A DNA stretch of 64,000 nucleotides from CAVTHK01 sp964552235 (GTDB lineage: Bacteria > Spirochaetota > Spirochaetia > SZUA-6 > CAVTHK01): positions 1 to 64,000 of the forward strand of contig CAZKGO010000014.1 of the NCBI GenBank assembly GCA_964552235.1, given 5' to 3'. The position numbers and the translations under genes are program-made. This document shows, piece by piece, positions 32,995 to 40,008 of the stretch (its first letter is position 1; each line of letters begins with the position of its first letter). A model generated the notes under the pieces. It saw only the letters and a program-made list of their open reading frames with translations, was not told the origin of the DNA and did no database searches.

Positions 32995-34226
32995 AGCGCC
33001 TCGTCGGCGCGCTCCAGCACGTCCTGCGGCCTGCGCAGGCCGCGGGCGGCCGATGCCACGCCGACGCTCACGGTGACCTTGGCCGAGACGCTGTCCTTGC
33101 GCCATCGCGCACGGGGCCGCATCAGCCGCGGCCGCTCGCCCCGAGGCCGCTCTGCCTTGCGGATCCTGAAGGGCATGATTGCCAGGCGCTCGCGCATCCG
33201 CTCGAGAGCTGCGGCGGCGGCCGCCGCGTCTTCTTTCAGGTAGAGCACCGCAAACTCTTCGCCGCCGTAGCGGTAGACGACCCCGCCCGACTCCTCGTCG
33301 AGGTGGCGCGCCACGCGCCGCAGGACATTGTCGCCCTCTGCGTGGCCCCACTTGTCGTTGAAGCTCTTGAAGTGGTCGACGTCGACCATGGCGAGGGTGT
33401 AGCGCAGCCGCAGGGATCGCATCCGTTCTTCGAAGGCCCTGCGGTTTCGCACGCCCGTGAGCTCGTCGAGGTAGACGCGCTGCCAGTAGAGCCTGTAGAT
33501 GACGAACAGCAGCACCAGCAGCGACGAGCAGGCGACGATCGGGGCCGCGGCCACCCTGCCCACCGGGCGGCCGGCTGCGGCGAAGCCGAGCATCCAGTAC
33601 AGGGGCAGCAGGAACCAGGCAGCGGCGTGCTCGACGATCGTGATCTCGCGGCGCAGCGAAACGACCAGCCCGTAGTAGCAGAGGAGCAGCAGCGGCGCGG
33701 CGAGGGGCAGCCGCCACCGCGCCACGGCGGGCAGAAGCGCAAGGCGCAGCAGCGCCGCGGCGGCCGGCAGCCGCAGCAGCAGCGCCAGGGCGGCAGCCAG
33801 CACCGGCAGCAGCAGCAGCTTGAGCAGCCCTCCGCTGCCCCACCCTTCGCCTGCGGTGTAGAGGCCGATCATCGACAGAGGCATCAGCACGGCCAGGACT
33901 ACCGCCGCGTCGGCGGTGGCGAGTCCCAGCGGCCCCAGGTCGTGGCGCATCGCCGCGTGGCAGGCCACGACGAGGATCCCCGCGGCCAGCAGGGTCGCGT
34001 GGTTCAACCGCAGCGCGAGGAAGCCGAACACCAGGGCGAGGGCGTAGGGAGCCGCAGCCAGCGCCGCGGCGGCAGGCTCGCCGGGCAGCGCTGTGGAAAG
34101 CGGACCCGCAAGCCCTATGCCGGCAAGCGCGAGCAGCGGCGGGACGAACCAGGCGGCCTCCCACCACGGCTTGGCCCGGGGCCGCCATCGCGGGGCTGGA
34201 CGCTGTCGCTGCGGAACAGGGACCAC
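32949..34226 (-). CDS. Membrane GGDEF diguanylate cyclase
   Basis: Protein of 425 residues. About seven or eight hydrophobic helices occupy residues 25-245, forming a membrane sensor with no recognised named domain. The GGDEF domain follows with YLDELTGVRNRRAFE, VDVDHFKSFNDKWGH and an intact GGEEF motif (321-325). The four residues at the I-site position are ESGG rather than RxxD, so product inhibition is probably lost. It should make cyclic di-GMP in response to a membrane or envelope cue. The last 46 bases overlap the convergent GIY-YIG gene. Confidence 0.92.
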   Translation of the reverse strand: MVPVPQRQRPAPRWRPRAKPWWEAAWFVPPLLALAGIGLAGPLSTALPGEPAAAALAAAPYALALVFGFLALRLNHATLLAAGILVVACHAAMRHDLGPLGLATADAAVVLAVLMPLSMIGLYTAGEGWGSGGLLKLLLLPVLAAALALLLRLPAAAALLRLALLPAVARWRLPLAAPLLLLCYYGLVVSLRREITIVEHAAAWFLLPLYWMLGFAAAGRPVGRVAAAPIVACSSLLVLLFVIYRLYWQRVYLDELTGVRNRRAFEERMRSLRLRYTLAMVDVDHFKSFNDKWGHAEGDNVLRRVARHLDEESGGVVYRYGGEEFAVLYLKEDAAAAAAALERMRERLAIMPFRIRKAERPRGERPRLMRPRARWRKDSVSAKVTVSVGVASAARGLRRPQDVLERADEALYRAKREGRDRVVRA

Positions 34227-34339
34227 GCGTGGGTATTAGCCGCGCGCCGGGGCTTAGTCAACCCGCCGACGGGCCCGGCCCCTGGCGCTGCACCCCCTCG
34301 GCTTTACGGCGGCCTGCGGCCGATGCGACAGTCCGGCCC

Positions 34340-34576
34340 ATGGCTCACGTGTTCCAGATCAGCGCTTCCGGAGGCGGTGTCCCCAAGAACGGGCTCCTCG
34401 CGTCCGTGGTCGGCAAAGAGGGCCTCAAGGGCGACCGCCACAACGGCCCGACGCACGGAGGAGAGCTCAAGGCGCTCTGCCTCTACTCGCTGGAACGTAT
34501 CCTGGTCCTGCAGGCCGAGGGCCATCCCCTCTTTCCCGGCAGCACGGGCGGCCCGGTCCTGTTCGCGCAGGCCTAG
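34340..34576 (+). pseudogene. MOSC-domain gene truncated at the C-terminus
   Basis: Seventy-eight residues from ATG 34340 match the first half of a MOSC sulfurtransferase-type domain: VFQISASGGGVPKNGL, GLKGDRHNGPTHGGELKALCLYS and HPLFPGSTG. The family normally continues with ENL and about 70 further residues. Here GSTG is followed by eight residues and a stop, and no other frame downstream continues the domain. It looks like a deletion remnant ending against the alpha/beta hydrolase gene. Confidence 0.65.
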
Positions 34577-34604
34577 GCGGCCCGGGGTCGACGCCGCGGG
34601 TCCG

Positions 34605-35465
34605 TTACCCCTGCAGGAACTCGCCGATGCGGGCGTCGACCAGGTCCGGCCGCTCGATGTTCATCAGGTGCCCGACGTCCGGCACAGTCTCGACGCGGAT
34701 GTTGGGCAGCAGGCGCTTGCCCAGGCTGCGGGCCGCGACGGGGTCGAAGACGACCTCCCGCTCGCCGAGCAGCAGCAGCGTGGCCGCGAACGCAGCGGAG
34801 GCGGCGCCGAACCTGCCAGGATCGTAGACCTCGTACGAGGGCTCGCGGGCTCCCCGGAACAGCGCCTCCTGGTAGTCGAGCATCTCGTCCGAAGGCTCCA
34901 GCGTCGGGGCGAGCAGGGAGACGAGCGATCGTATGTTGCGCGCCGTGGGCAGCAGCCGCGCCCGCCGCGCGCGCCTGCGCAGCTGCGGCGTCGGCGCCGA
35001 GCCGTTCAGGCTCGCCGACACCAGGACCAGCCTGCCGACCCGATCGGGCACGTAGGCGGCGAGGTTGACCGCGATCTGGCTCGCCCGCGAGACGGCCACC
35101 AGGTCGACGCGGTCGAGAAAAAGCGAATCGAGGATCTGCAGGAGCCAGGGCCTGTCGAAGCCAAAGGGCAGCGCCCCTTCGGGCTCGCTCTTGCCCGCGT
35201 CGCCGATGATGTCGATGGCGTACAGCCGGAATTTCCGGCTCAGTTCGGCGACGTTTCTCCGCCACAGCGCCGAGTTGGAGCGGCCGGGGTGCAGCAGGAC
35301 GACCGGATTGCCGTGCTCGGGCCCGCTGCACAGAACGTGGGTCGCCCCGAAGCTCGTCTGCACGAACGACGTGGTCAGGGGCACGGGCCAGTCCGCGAGC
35401 ATCCGGTCGTAGCAGGCAAAGAGCCGCTCGCGCTCGATCGCGGACCGGTAGATGCTTCGCGCCAC
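34605..35465 (-). CDS. Alpha/beta-hydrolase
   Basis: Protein of 286 residues. VVLLHPGRSNSALW supplies the oxyanion region. The nucleophile elbow is AVSRAS with Ser in a small-x-Ser-x-small context rather than the usual G-x-S-x-G. The Asp is in the strand after LLLLGEREVVFDPV and the His in VPDVGHLMNIERPD. The lead SIYRSAIERERLFACYDRML is shared with a group of bacterial carboxylesterases. The GTG at 35465 is chosen because GGAGG lies eight bases upstream. The substrate is unknown. Confidence 0.78.
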   Translation of the reverse strand: MARSIYRSAIERERLFACYDRMLADWPVPLTTSFVQTSFGATHVLCSGPEHGNPVVLLHPGRSNSALWRRNVAELSRKFRLYAIDIIGDAGKSEPEGALPFGFDRPWLLQILDSLFLDRVDLVAVSRASQIAVNLAAYVPDRVGRLVLVSASLNGSAPTPQLRRRARRARLLPTARNIRSLVSLLAPTLEPSDEMLDYQEALFRGAREPSYEVYDPGRFGAASAAFAATLLLLGEREVVFDPVAARSLGKRLLPNIRVETVPDVGHLMNIERPDLVDARIGEFLQG

Positions 35466-35528
35466 CCTGCACGCCTCCGGGCCGCACCGCCGCGGCCTCT
35501 GTCCTTTGCCGGGGAGGATAACACAATC

Positions 35529-35545
35529 TTTACGTGCCGTGTAAA
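35529..35545. promoter_or_regulatory. Inverted repeat between divergent genes
   Basis: TTTAC and GTAAA arms flank seven bases in the AT-rich gap between the alpha/beta hydrolase and dehydrogenase genes. It is a possible operator; no regulator is adjacent. Confidence 0.25.
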
Positions 35546-35578
35546 CTATCGGGAACTCGGGTCGGGCGGGGACGTCCC

Positions 35579-35607
35579 TTGCGCCTGCCCTGGCCGGCGC
35601 GTACATT
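35579..35607 (+). promoter_or_regulatory. Possible promoter of the tartrate/D-malate dehydrogenase unit
   Basis: TTGCGC (35579-35584) and TACATT (35602-35607) with a 17-base spacer, 52 bases before the ATG. Confidence 0.4.
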
Positions 35608-35659
35608 GAGGGCCGCCGCCAACGACCTCAACGCTCTCAGGCTAATGGAGCTCAGGCAG

Positions 35660-36718
35660 ATGTCACGCTATCGCATCATCGTCATTCCCGGCGACGGGAT
35701 CGGCCGCGAGGTGGTGCCCCAGGGCATCCGCGTTCTCGAGGCGGTCGGGCGCCGCCACGGCATCCAGTTCGACTGGAACGAGGTGCCCTGGGGCTGCCAG
35801 CACATGATCGACACGGGAAAGCTGCTGCCCGACGACGGGTTCGACCGGATGGCCGAGCACGACGCCATCTACCTGGGGGCGGTCGGCCACCCGGGCGTCC
35901 CCGATCACGTGTCGCTGTGGGGGCTGCTGATCCCGATTCGCCGCAGGATGCGCCAGTACGCCAACGTGCGGCCGGTGCGGCTGCTGCCCGGCATCCGCTG
36001 CCCTCTGGCCGGCCGCGGGCCGGCCGACATCGACTTTGTGATCGTGCGCGAGAACGCCGAGGGCGAGTACTCCGAGATCGGCGGCCGCATGTACCAGGGC
36101 ACCGATCTCGAGATGGCGGTCCAGGAGAGCATCTTCACGAGAAAGGGCGTGGACCGCATCCTGCGCTACGCCTTCGGGCTGGCCCGCGGCAGGCCCAAGA
36201 GGCACCTCACCTCGGCCACCAAGAGCAACGGCATCATCCACACGATGCCCTACTGGGACGAGCGCTTCCGCGCCATCGCCTCCGAGTTCCCCGACGTGCG
36301 CACCGACCAGTTCCACGTGGACATCCTCACCGCCCATTTCGTGCAGCACCCCGACTGGTTCGACGTGGTCGTAGGCAGCAACCTGTTCGGCGACATCCTC
36401 TCCGACCTGGCTCCGGCGATCGCAGGCAGCATCGGCTTGGCGCCTTCGGCCAACCTCAACCCCGAGCGCGACGCGCCGTCGATGTTCGAGCCGGTGCACG
36501 GCTCGGCGCCGGACATCGCGGGCAAGGGGATCGCCAACCCGATCGGCCAGATCTGGTCGGGGGCGATGATGCTCGAGCACCTCGGCCACCCCGAGGCCGC
36601 GGCCGCCATCGTGCGGGCGATCGAGAGAGTGCTGAGCGACGGCGGCCCGCGCACGCGCGACATCGGCGGCAACGCCGGCACGGCCGAGGTCGGCAGGGCG
36701 ATCGTCGAGGCGCTGTAG
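35660..36718 (+). CDS. Tartrate/D-malate dehydrogenase (isocitrate/isopropylmalate dehydrogenase family)
   Basis: Protein of 352 residues. The family strings are IVIPGDGIGREVVPQG, RQYANVRPVRLLPG, ENAEGEYSEIGGR (typical of tartrate and D-malate enzymes), TKSNGIIHTMPYWDERF, VVGSNLFGDILSDL and EPVHGSAPDIAGKGIANPIG (NAD site). Metal ligands include Asp221, Asp245 and Asp249. It oxidatively decarboxylates a 2-hydroxyacid such as D-malate or tartrate to a keto acid. The ATG at 35660 is selected by family alignment; AGGCAG lies just upstream. The TIGR03546-type gene follows after 19 bases. Confidence 0.87.
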   Translation: MSRYRIIVIPGDGIGREVVPQGIRVLEAVGRRHGIQFDWNEVPWGCQHMIDTGKLLPDDGFDRMAEHDAIYLGAVGHPGVPDHVSLWGLLIPIRRRMRQYANVRPVRLLPGIRCPLAGRGPADIDFVIVRENAEGEYSEIGGRMYQGTDLEMAVQESIFTRKGVDRILRYAFGLARGRPKRHLTSATKSNGIIHTMPYWDERFRAIASEFPDVRTDQFHVDILTAHFVQHPDWFDVVVGSNLFGDILSDLAPAIAGSIGLAPSANLNPERDAPSMFEPVHGSAPDIAGKGIANPIGQIWSGAMMLEHLGHPEAAAAIVRAIERVLSDGGPRTRDIGGNAGTAEVGRAIVEAL

Positions 36719-36737
36719 CGATCCAAGGAGGCGGACC

Positions 36738-37274
36738 GTGTTCCTCAAGGCCATCGTCAAGCTCGTCGCCGCGCTCAACTCCAACAAGGGCGTCGGCGAG
36801 GTCGCCGCGGGCGTCGCCTTTGGGCTGCTGCTCGCTCTGGTGCCCGCGGGCAACCTCCTGTGGGCGGCGCTCGTCCTGGCGACCTGGTTCCTCAAGGTCA
36901 ACTTCGCGGTCGAGATGCTCGTGGCGGCCGTGCTCAAGCTGGCGGCCCCGCTGTTCGACCCGCTGCTCGACTCCCTCGGGGCGGCGGTGCTGACGCTGCC
37001 GCCGCTGCAGGGGCTGTTCACGGCGCTGTACAACGTGCCGCTCGTGCCGTTGACCCGCTTCAACAACACTGTCGTGATGGGCGGCCTGCTGGCGGGCATC
37101 GCGCTGTGGGTGCCGGCCTACCTGGTGTCCAGGATGCTCGTGCGCCTCTACCGGGAAAAGGCCAAGCCGCGCATCGAGGCGAGCCGGCTCTACAAGTGGT
37201 TCCGCAGGCTGCCCCTCATTGAGGGACTGGCACGGCTCGCAGCCCGCGCGTCGGGCCTCGGTTCGGGCGCCTGA
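36738..37274 (+). CDS. TIGR03546-type (DUF2062-like) small membrane protein
   Basis: Inner-membrane protein of 178 residues. An N-terminal amphipathic stretch (MFLKAIVKLVAALNSNKG) leads to GVAFGLLLALVPAGNLLW, a Gly/Pro pattern like that of DUF2062 proteins, followed by three or four helices and a basic cytoplasmic tail. The gene starts at GTG with AAGGAGG upstream. It is ten bases before a TIGR03545-type gene, an arrangement I associate with spirochaetes. No function is established. Confidence 0.75.
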   Translation: MFLKAIVKLVAALNSNKGVGEVAAGVAFGLLLALVPAGNLLWAALVLATWFLKVNFAVEMLVAAVLKLAAPLFDPLLDSLGAAVLTLPPLQGLFTALYNVPLVPLTRFNNTVVMGGLLAGIALWVPAYLVSRMLVRLYREKAKPRIEASRLYKWFRRLPLIEGLARLAARASGLGSGA

Positions 37275-37284
37275 GGGGGTTGTC

Positions 37285-39039
37285 ATGCGCTGGATCAAGC
37301 TGAGCGTGTTCCTGCTGCTCGTCGCCGCTCTGGTGGGCGCGAGCCTGCTGTTCAAGGACCCGCTGGCCGAGCGCGGGTTGGAAGCCGCCCTCGAAGGGGT
37401 GTTCCGGGCCCGTGCGGAAGTCGACGGCCTGCGCTTGCAGCCGCTGCGGGGCAGGGTCGTGTTCAACTCCCTCGCCGTGGCCGACGAGCGGGAGCCGATG
37501 AGCAACCTGTTCGAGCTCGGAGCCACCGAGGCCGCGATCGACCTGCCGCAGCTTCTGAGGCGCAAGGTGGTCGTCGAGTCTGTGGCGTGCAGCGACATCC
37601 GGTGGGGCACCCCGCGCTCGGCCTCGGGCGCGCTGCCGGGCTCAGCCCCGGCGCCCGCCGAGAAGCCCGGCGGCGGATTCGCGCTGCCCGGCCTCGAGCA
37701 GATCGGCTTCGACCCCGCGGCGCTGCTGGCCGCGGAAAAGGCCAGGCTCAAGAGCCCCGCGGCGTACCAGCAATCGAGCGCCGCTGCCGAGGCTGCCTCG
37801 GAGCGCTGGCGGGCCCGCGCCGCCGATCTCGGCGCGACGATCGACACGCTCGGCCAAGAGGTGGATGCGGTCAGGAGAATCGACTTCCGCAGCGTCAAGA
37901 GCGTCGATGAGGCGCGCAGGAGCTACGAGGCGGTCCAGAGGCTCGCCGCGGCCCTTGCCGACGCGCAGAAGAACCTCAAGGGGGTGGGGACCGAATTCCA
38001 GGCGGACCTCGGCCGGCTGCGCGCCGGCGTTTCGGGGGCGAACGCCCTGCTGCAGGAGGACATCCGCTACCTGCGCAGCCGCATCAGCCTGCCCGAAGGC
38101 GGCATCAAGGGCGTCGTGGCGGCCCTGGCGCGGGGCGCCGTGGAGCAGCGGCTCGGCCGCTTCTCGTCGCTGGCCTACCGCGCCCTCGAGGCTGCGGGCC
38201 GCCTGCGGGACAACCGCGGCGAGGCCACGAAGAAACGGGCGCCGTCGCGGCGCGCGGGCCGGGACGTGCCTTTTCCCGCCACCGGCTATCCCGGCTTCCT
38301 GCTCAAGAGCTTCGCCTTCTCGGTCAAGCCCCAGGGCGCCTCCCTCGCGGGCGAGATCAGGGACCTGTCGAGCGATCCCGAGCTGTGGGGCAGGCCGGCG
38401 GCGTTCCGGGCCGACTACGGCACGGACGCTCTCGCGTTGGAGGCGAGCGGCGAGATCGACGCGAGGGAGGCGGCCCCCCGGGCCAAGGTCCAGGCCAGAG
38501 GCAGCGGCCTCGAATTCGCGCTGAGCGATCTGCCCTGGATCGGAGCCGCGGCCGGATCCTATGGGTTCGAGACGACGGCAGAGGTCGGCCCCGGCGGCGT
38601 CACCGGCGAGGCGTCGGTGAGAACAGGCGCCGTGCGCACCGGCGAGGCCGAGAACGTGGCGGGTCGCCTGGTGGCCGACGCGCTGGCCGGCGCGAAGCAA
38701 GTCGCCTTTGACATCGGCTACAGGCGGTCGGGAGATGACTTCGATCTCACGCTGCGCTCGAACCTCGACGACGAGGTCTCGCGGCAGCTCGCCTCGCGCA
38801 TGGCCGAGCTCAAGGCCGACTACCAGAAGCAGGCCGAAGCGCAGCTGCGCAAGTCGCTGGCCCCCGAGCTTACCCGCGCGCAGGAGCGGCTGGCCTCGCT
38901 CGACGCCACGGGCAGCCGGCTCGCGGCTCTCGACGACCGCGCCGAGGGCCACCGCCGGGAGATCGAAGCGAAAAAGGCCGAGTACGACGCTGCGCTCATC
39001 CGCCTCGGCGGCGGGCTGCTCAAGATCCCGGGATTCTAG
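37285..39039 (+). CDS. TIGR03545-type large membrane-anchored protein (AsmA-like layout)
   Basis: Protein of 584 residues. A single N-terminal membrane anchor (about 4-23) is followed by LEGVFRARAEVDGLRLQPLRGRVVFNSLAVADE, which has the look of AsmA/TamB-type proteins. A coiled coil fills about 165-265, and a beta-rich region (about 325-510) is followed by a C-terminal coiled coil ending LLKIPGF. The bulk would lie in the periplasm. AsmA-like proteins bridge lipids between membranes, so a lipid or envelope role with the small membrane partner is a reasonable inference. GAGGGGG precedes the ATG. Confidence 0.75.
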   Translation: MRWIKLSVFLLLVAALVGASLLFKDPLAERGLEAALEGVFRARAEVDGLRLQPLRGRVVFNSLAVADEREPMSNLFELGATEAAIDLPQLLRRKVVVESVACSDIRWGTPRSASGALPGSAPAPAEKPGGGFALPGLEQIGFDPAALLAAEKARLKSPAAYQQSSAAAEAASERWRARAADLGATIDTLGQEVDAVRRIDFRSVKSVDEARRSYEAVQRLAAALADAQKNLKGVGTEFQADLGRLRAGVSGANALLQEDIRYLRSRISLPEGGIKGVVAALARGAVEQRLGRFSSLAYRALEAAGRLRDNRGEATKKRAPSRRAGRDVPFPATGYPGFLLKSFAFSVKPQGASLAGEIRDLSSDPELWGRPAAFRADYGTDALALEASGEIDAREAAPRAKVQARGSGLEFALSDLPWIGAAAGSYGFETTAEVGPGGVTGEASVRTGAVRTGEAENVAGRLVADALAGAKQVAFDIGYRRSGDDFDLTLRSNLDDEVSRQLASRMAELKADYQKQAEAQLRKSLAPELTRAQERLASLDATGSRLAALDDRAEGHRREIEAKKAEYDAALIRLGGGLLKIPGF

Positions 39040-39048
39040 GCGGCCCAC

Positions 39049-39792
39049 CTACCCGGCGGTGCTGGCGACTCCCTCCAGCGCAACGGGCGAAGGTGCGTCG
39101 CCCATCAGCAGCTGCTTGCGGCGGTCGCCGTGGATGGTCGCCAGCCTGACCGCCTCCTCGATGTTGCGGCCGCGGATGGCCTCGTACATCTGGCGGTGCT
39201 GCCGCAGGGTCGCGTCCCGGGTGGCGAAGTAGGCGGTGTTGGAGAGCCGGTCGCTGCGCAGCATGCCGTTGATGATCGACAGCAGGCTCACGGAAAAGGG
39301 GTTGCGCGACATGCGGGCCACCACCAGGTGGATCTGCTCGTCGAGCTCCACGAGGCTGCGGACATCCGGCGCCTGGGCGCTCTCCTCGACGTACATGCCC
39401 AGCTCGTGGATCTCCTCGTCGGTGGCTCGCTCGGCAGCGGCGGCAAAGATCCCTCTCTCGAGGATCGTCTTCAGCTCATGGATGTGCAGGAGCCGGAAAC
39501 GGCTGTCCACGTCGCCCACCGCGATCAGAAGGGTAAAGAGGTCGAGGATCCGGGAAAAGTCGAACTGGCGGACGTAGGTGCCCGCCCGAGGGTGGGTTTC
39601 CAGAAGGCCGAGCGCCGAAGCCTTGAGGATGCTGGAGCGCACCTGGCTCGGGTTCAGGCCGAGGGCTCCGGCGACATTCCTGATCGAGGGCAGGCGGTCA
39701 CCGGGCTTCAGGCCGAGCTCCCCTATGTAGCTGAGCAGCAGGAACAACTCCTTGTCCTGGGTCGACTTGACGACGATTCCCGCTTGCCACAT
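39049..39792 (-). CDS. GntR-family regulator with FCD domain
   Basis: Regulator of 247 residues. The winged helix-turn-helix (about 15-75) includes LKPGDRLPSIRNVAGALGLNPSQVRSSILKA. The C-terminal FCD-type helical domain has LVELDEQIHLVVARMSRNPF, which normally binds a metal and a small organic acid. GGGAGG lies nine bases before the ATG. It is divergent from the ABC operon, whose start carries a perfect 10-bp inverted repeat, so it probably controls that operon. Confidence 0.9.
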   Translation of the reverse strand: MWQAGIVVKSTQDKELFLLLSYIGELGLKPGDRLPSIRNVAGALGLNPSQVRSSILKASALGLLETHPRAGTYVRQFDFSRILDLFTLLIAVGDVDSRFRLLHIHELKTILERGIFAAAAERATDEEIHELGMYVEESAQAPDVRSLVELDEQIHLVVARMSRNPFSVSLLSIINGMLRSDRLSNTAYFATRDATLRQHRQMYEAIRGRNIEEAVRLATIHGDRRKQLLMGDAPSPVALEGVASTAG

Positions 39793-39838
39793 CAGGCGAC
39801 GCCTCCCGCTGCCGTGCGGCCGCGCACGGACACCCGCA

Positions 39839-39867
39839 ATCGTAGGCCATGGGCCGGGCCCTGTCAA
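39839..39867 (-). promoter_or_regulatory. Promoter of the GntR/FCD gene
   Basis: On the minus strand TTGACA (39862-39867) and TACGAT (39839-39844) have a 17-base spacer. Confidence 0.65.
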
Positions 39868-39934
39868 GGAATCTGATGATCACAGATGGTCACTTCGAAC
39901 CGGCCCCCAAAGTTGGCTATTCTGCCGATTTTTG

Positions 39935-39963
39935 TTGACATATCCATCACGTGGGCTTATAAC
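39935..39963 (+). promoter_or_regulatory. Promoter of the Opp/Dpp-type ABC operon
   Basis: TTGACA (39935-39940) and TATAAC (39958-39963) have a 17-base spacer; this is one of the two strongest promoter matches in the window. Confidence 0.8.
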
Positions 39964-39970
39964 GACAGCA

Positions 39971-39995
39971 GGCTGATTATTAGCGATAATCAGCC
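39971..39995. promoter_or_regulatory. Operator-like inverted repeat at the ABC-operon start site
   Basis: GGCTGATTAT (39971-39980) and ATAATCAGCC (39986-39995) are perfect 10-base inverted arms around TAGCG. It begins seven bases after the -10 box and ends 13 bases before the ATG. It is probably bound by the divergent GntR protein; in RNA it would also form a hairpin next to the ribosome site. Confidence 0.65.
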
Positions 39996-40008
39996 GGAGG
40001 AGGTGTTC

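Noticed and set aside
31095..35609. Very long open reading frame (1504 codons) on the plus strand
   Set aside because: It is antisense to endonuclease III, the DHH-CBS protein, the membrane GGDEF protein and the alpha/beta hydrolase, and its translation is Arg/Pro/Gln-rich with no domain. It is a by-product of high GC codon use.
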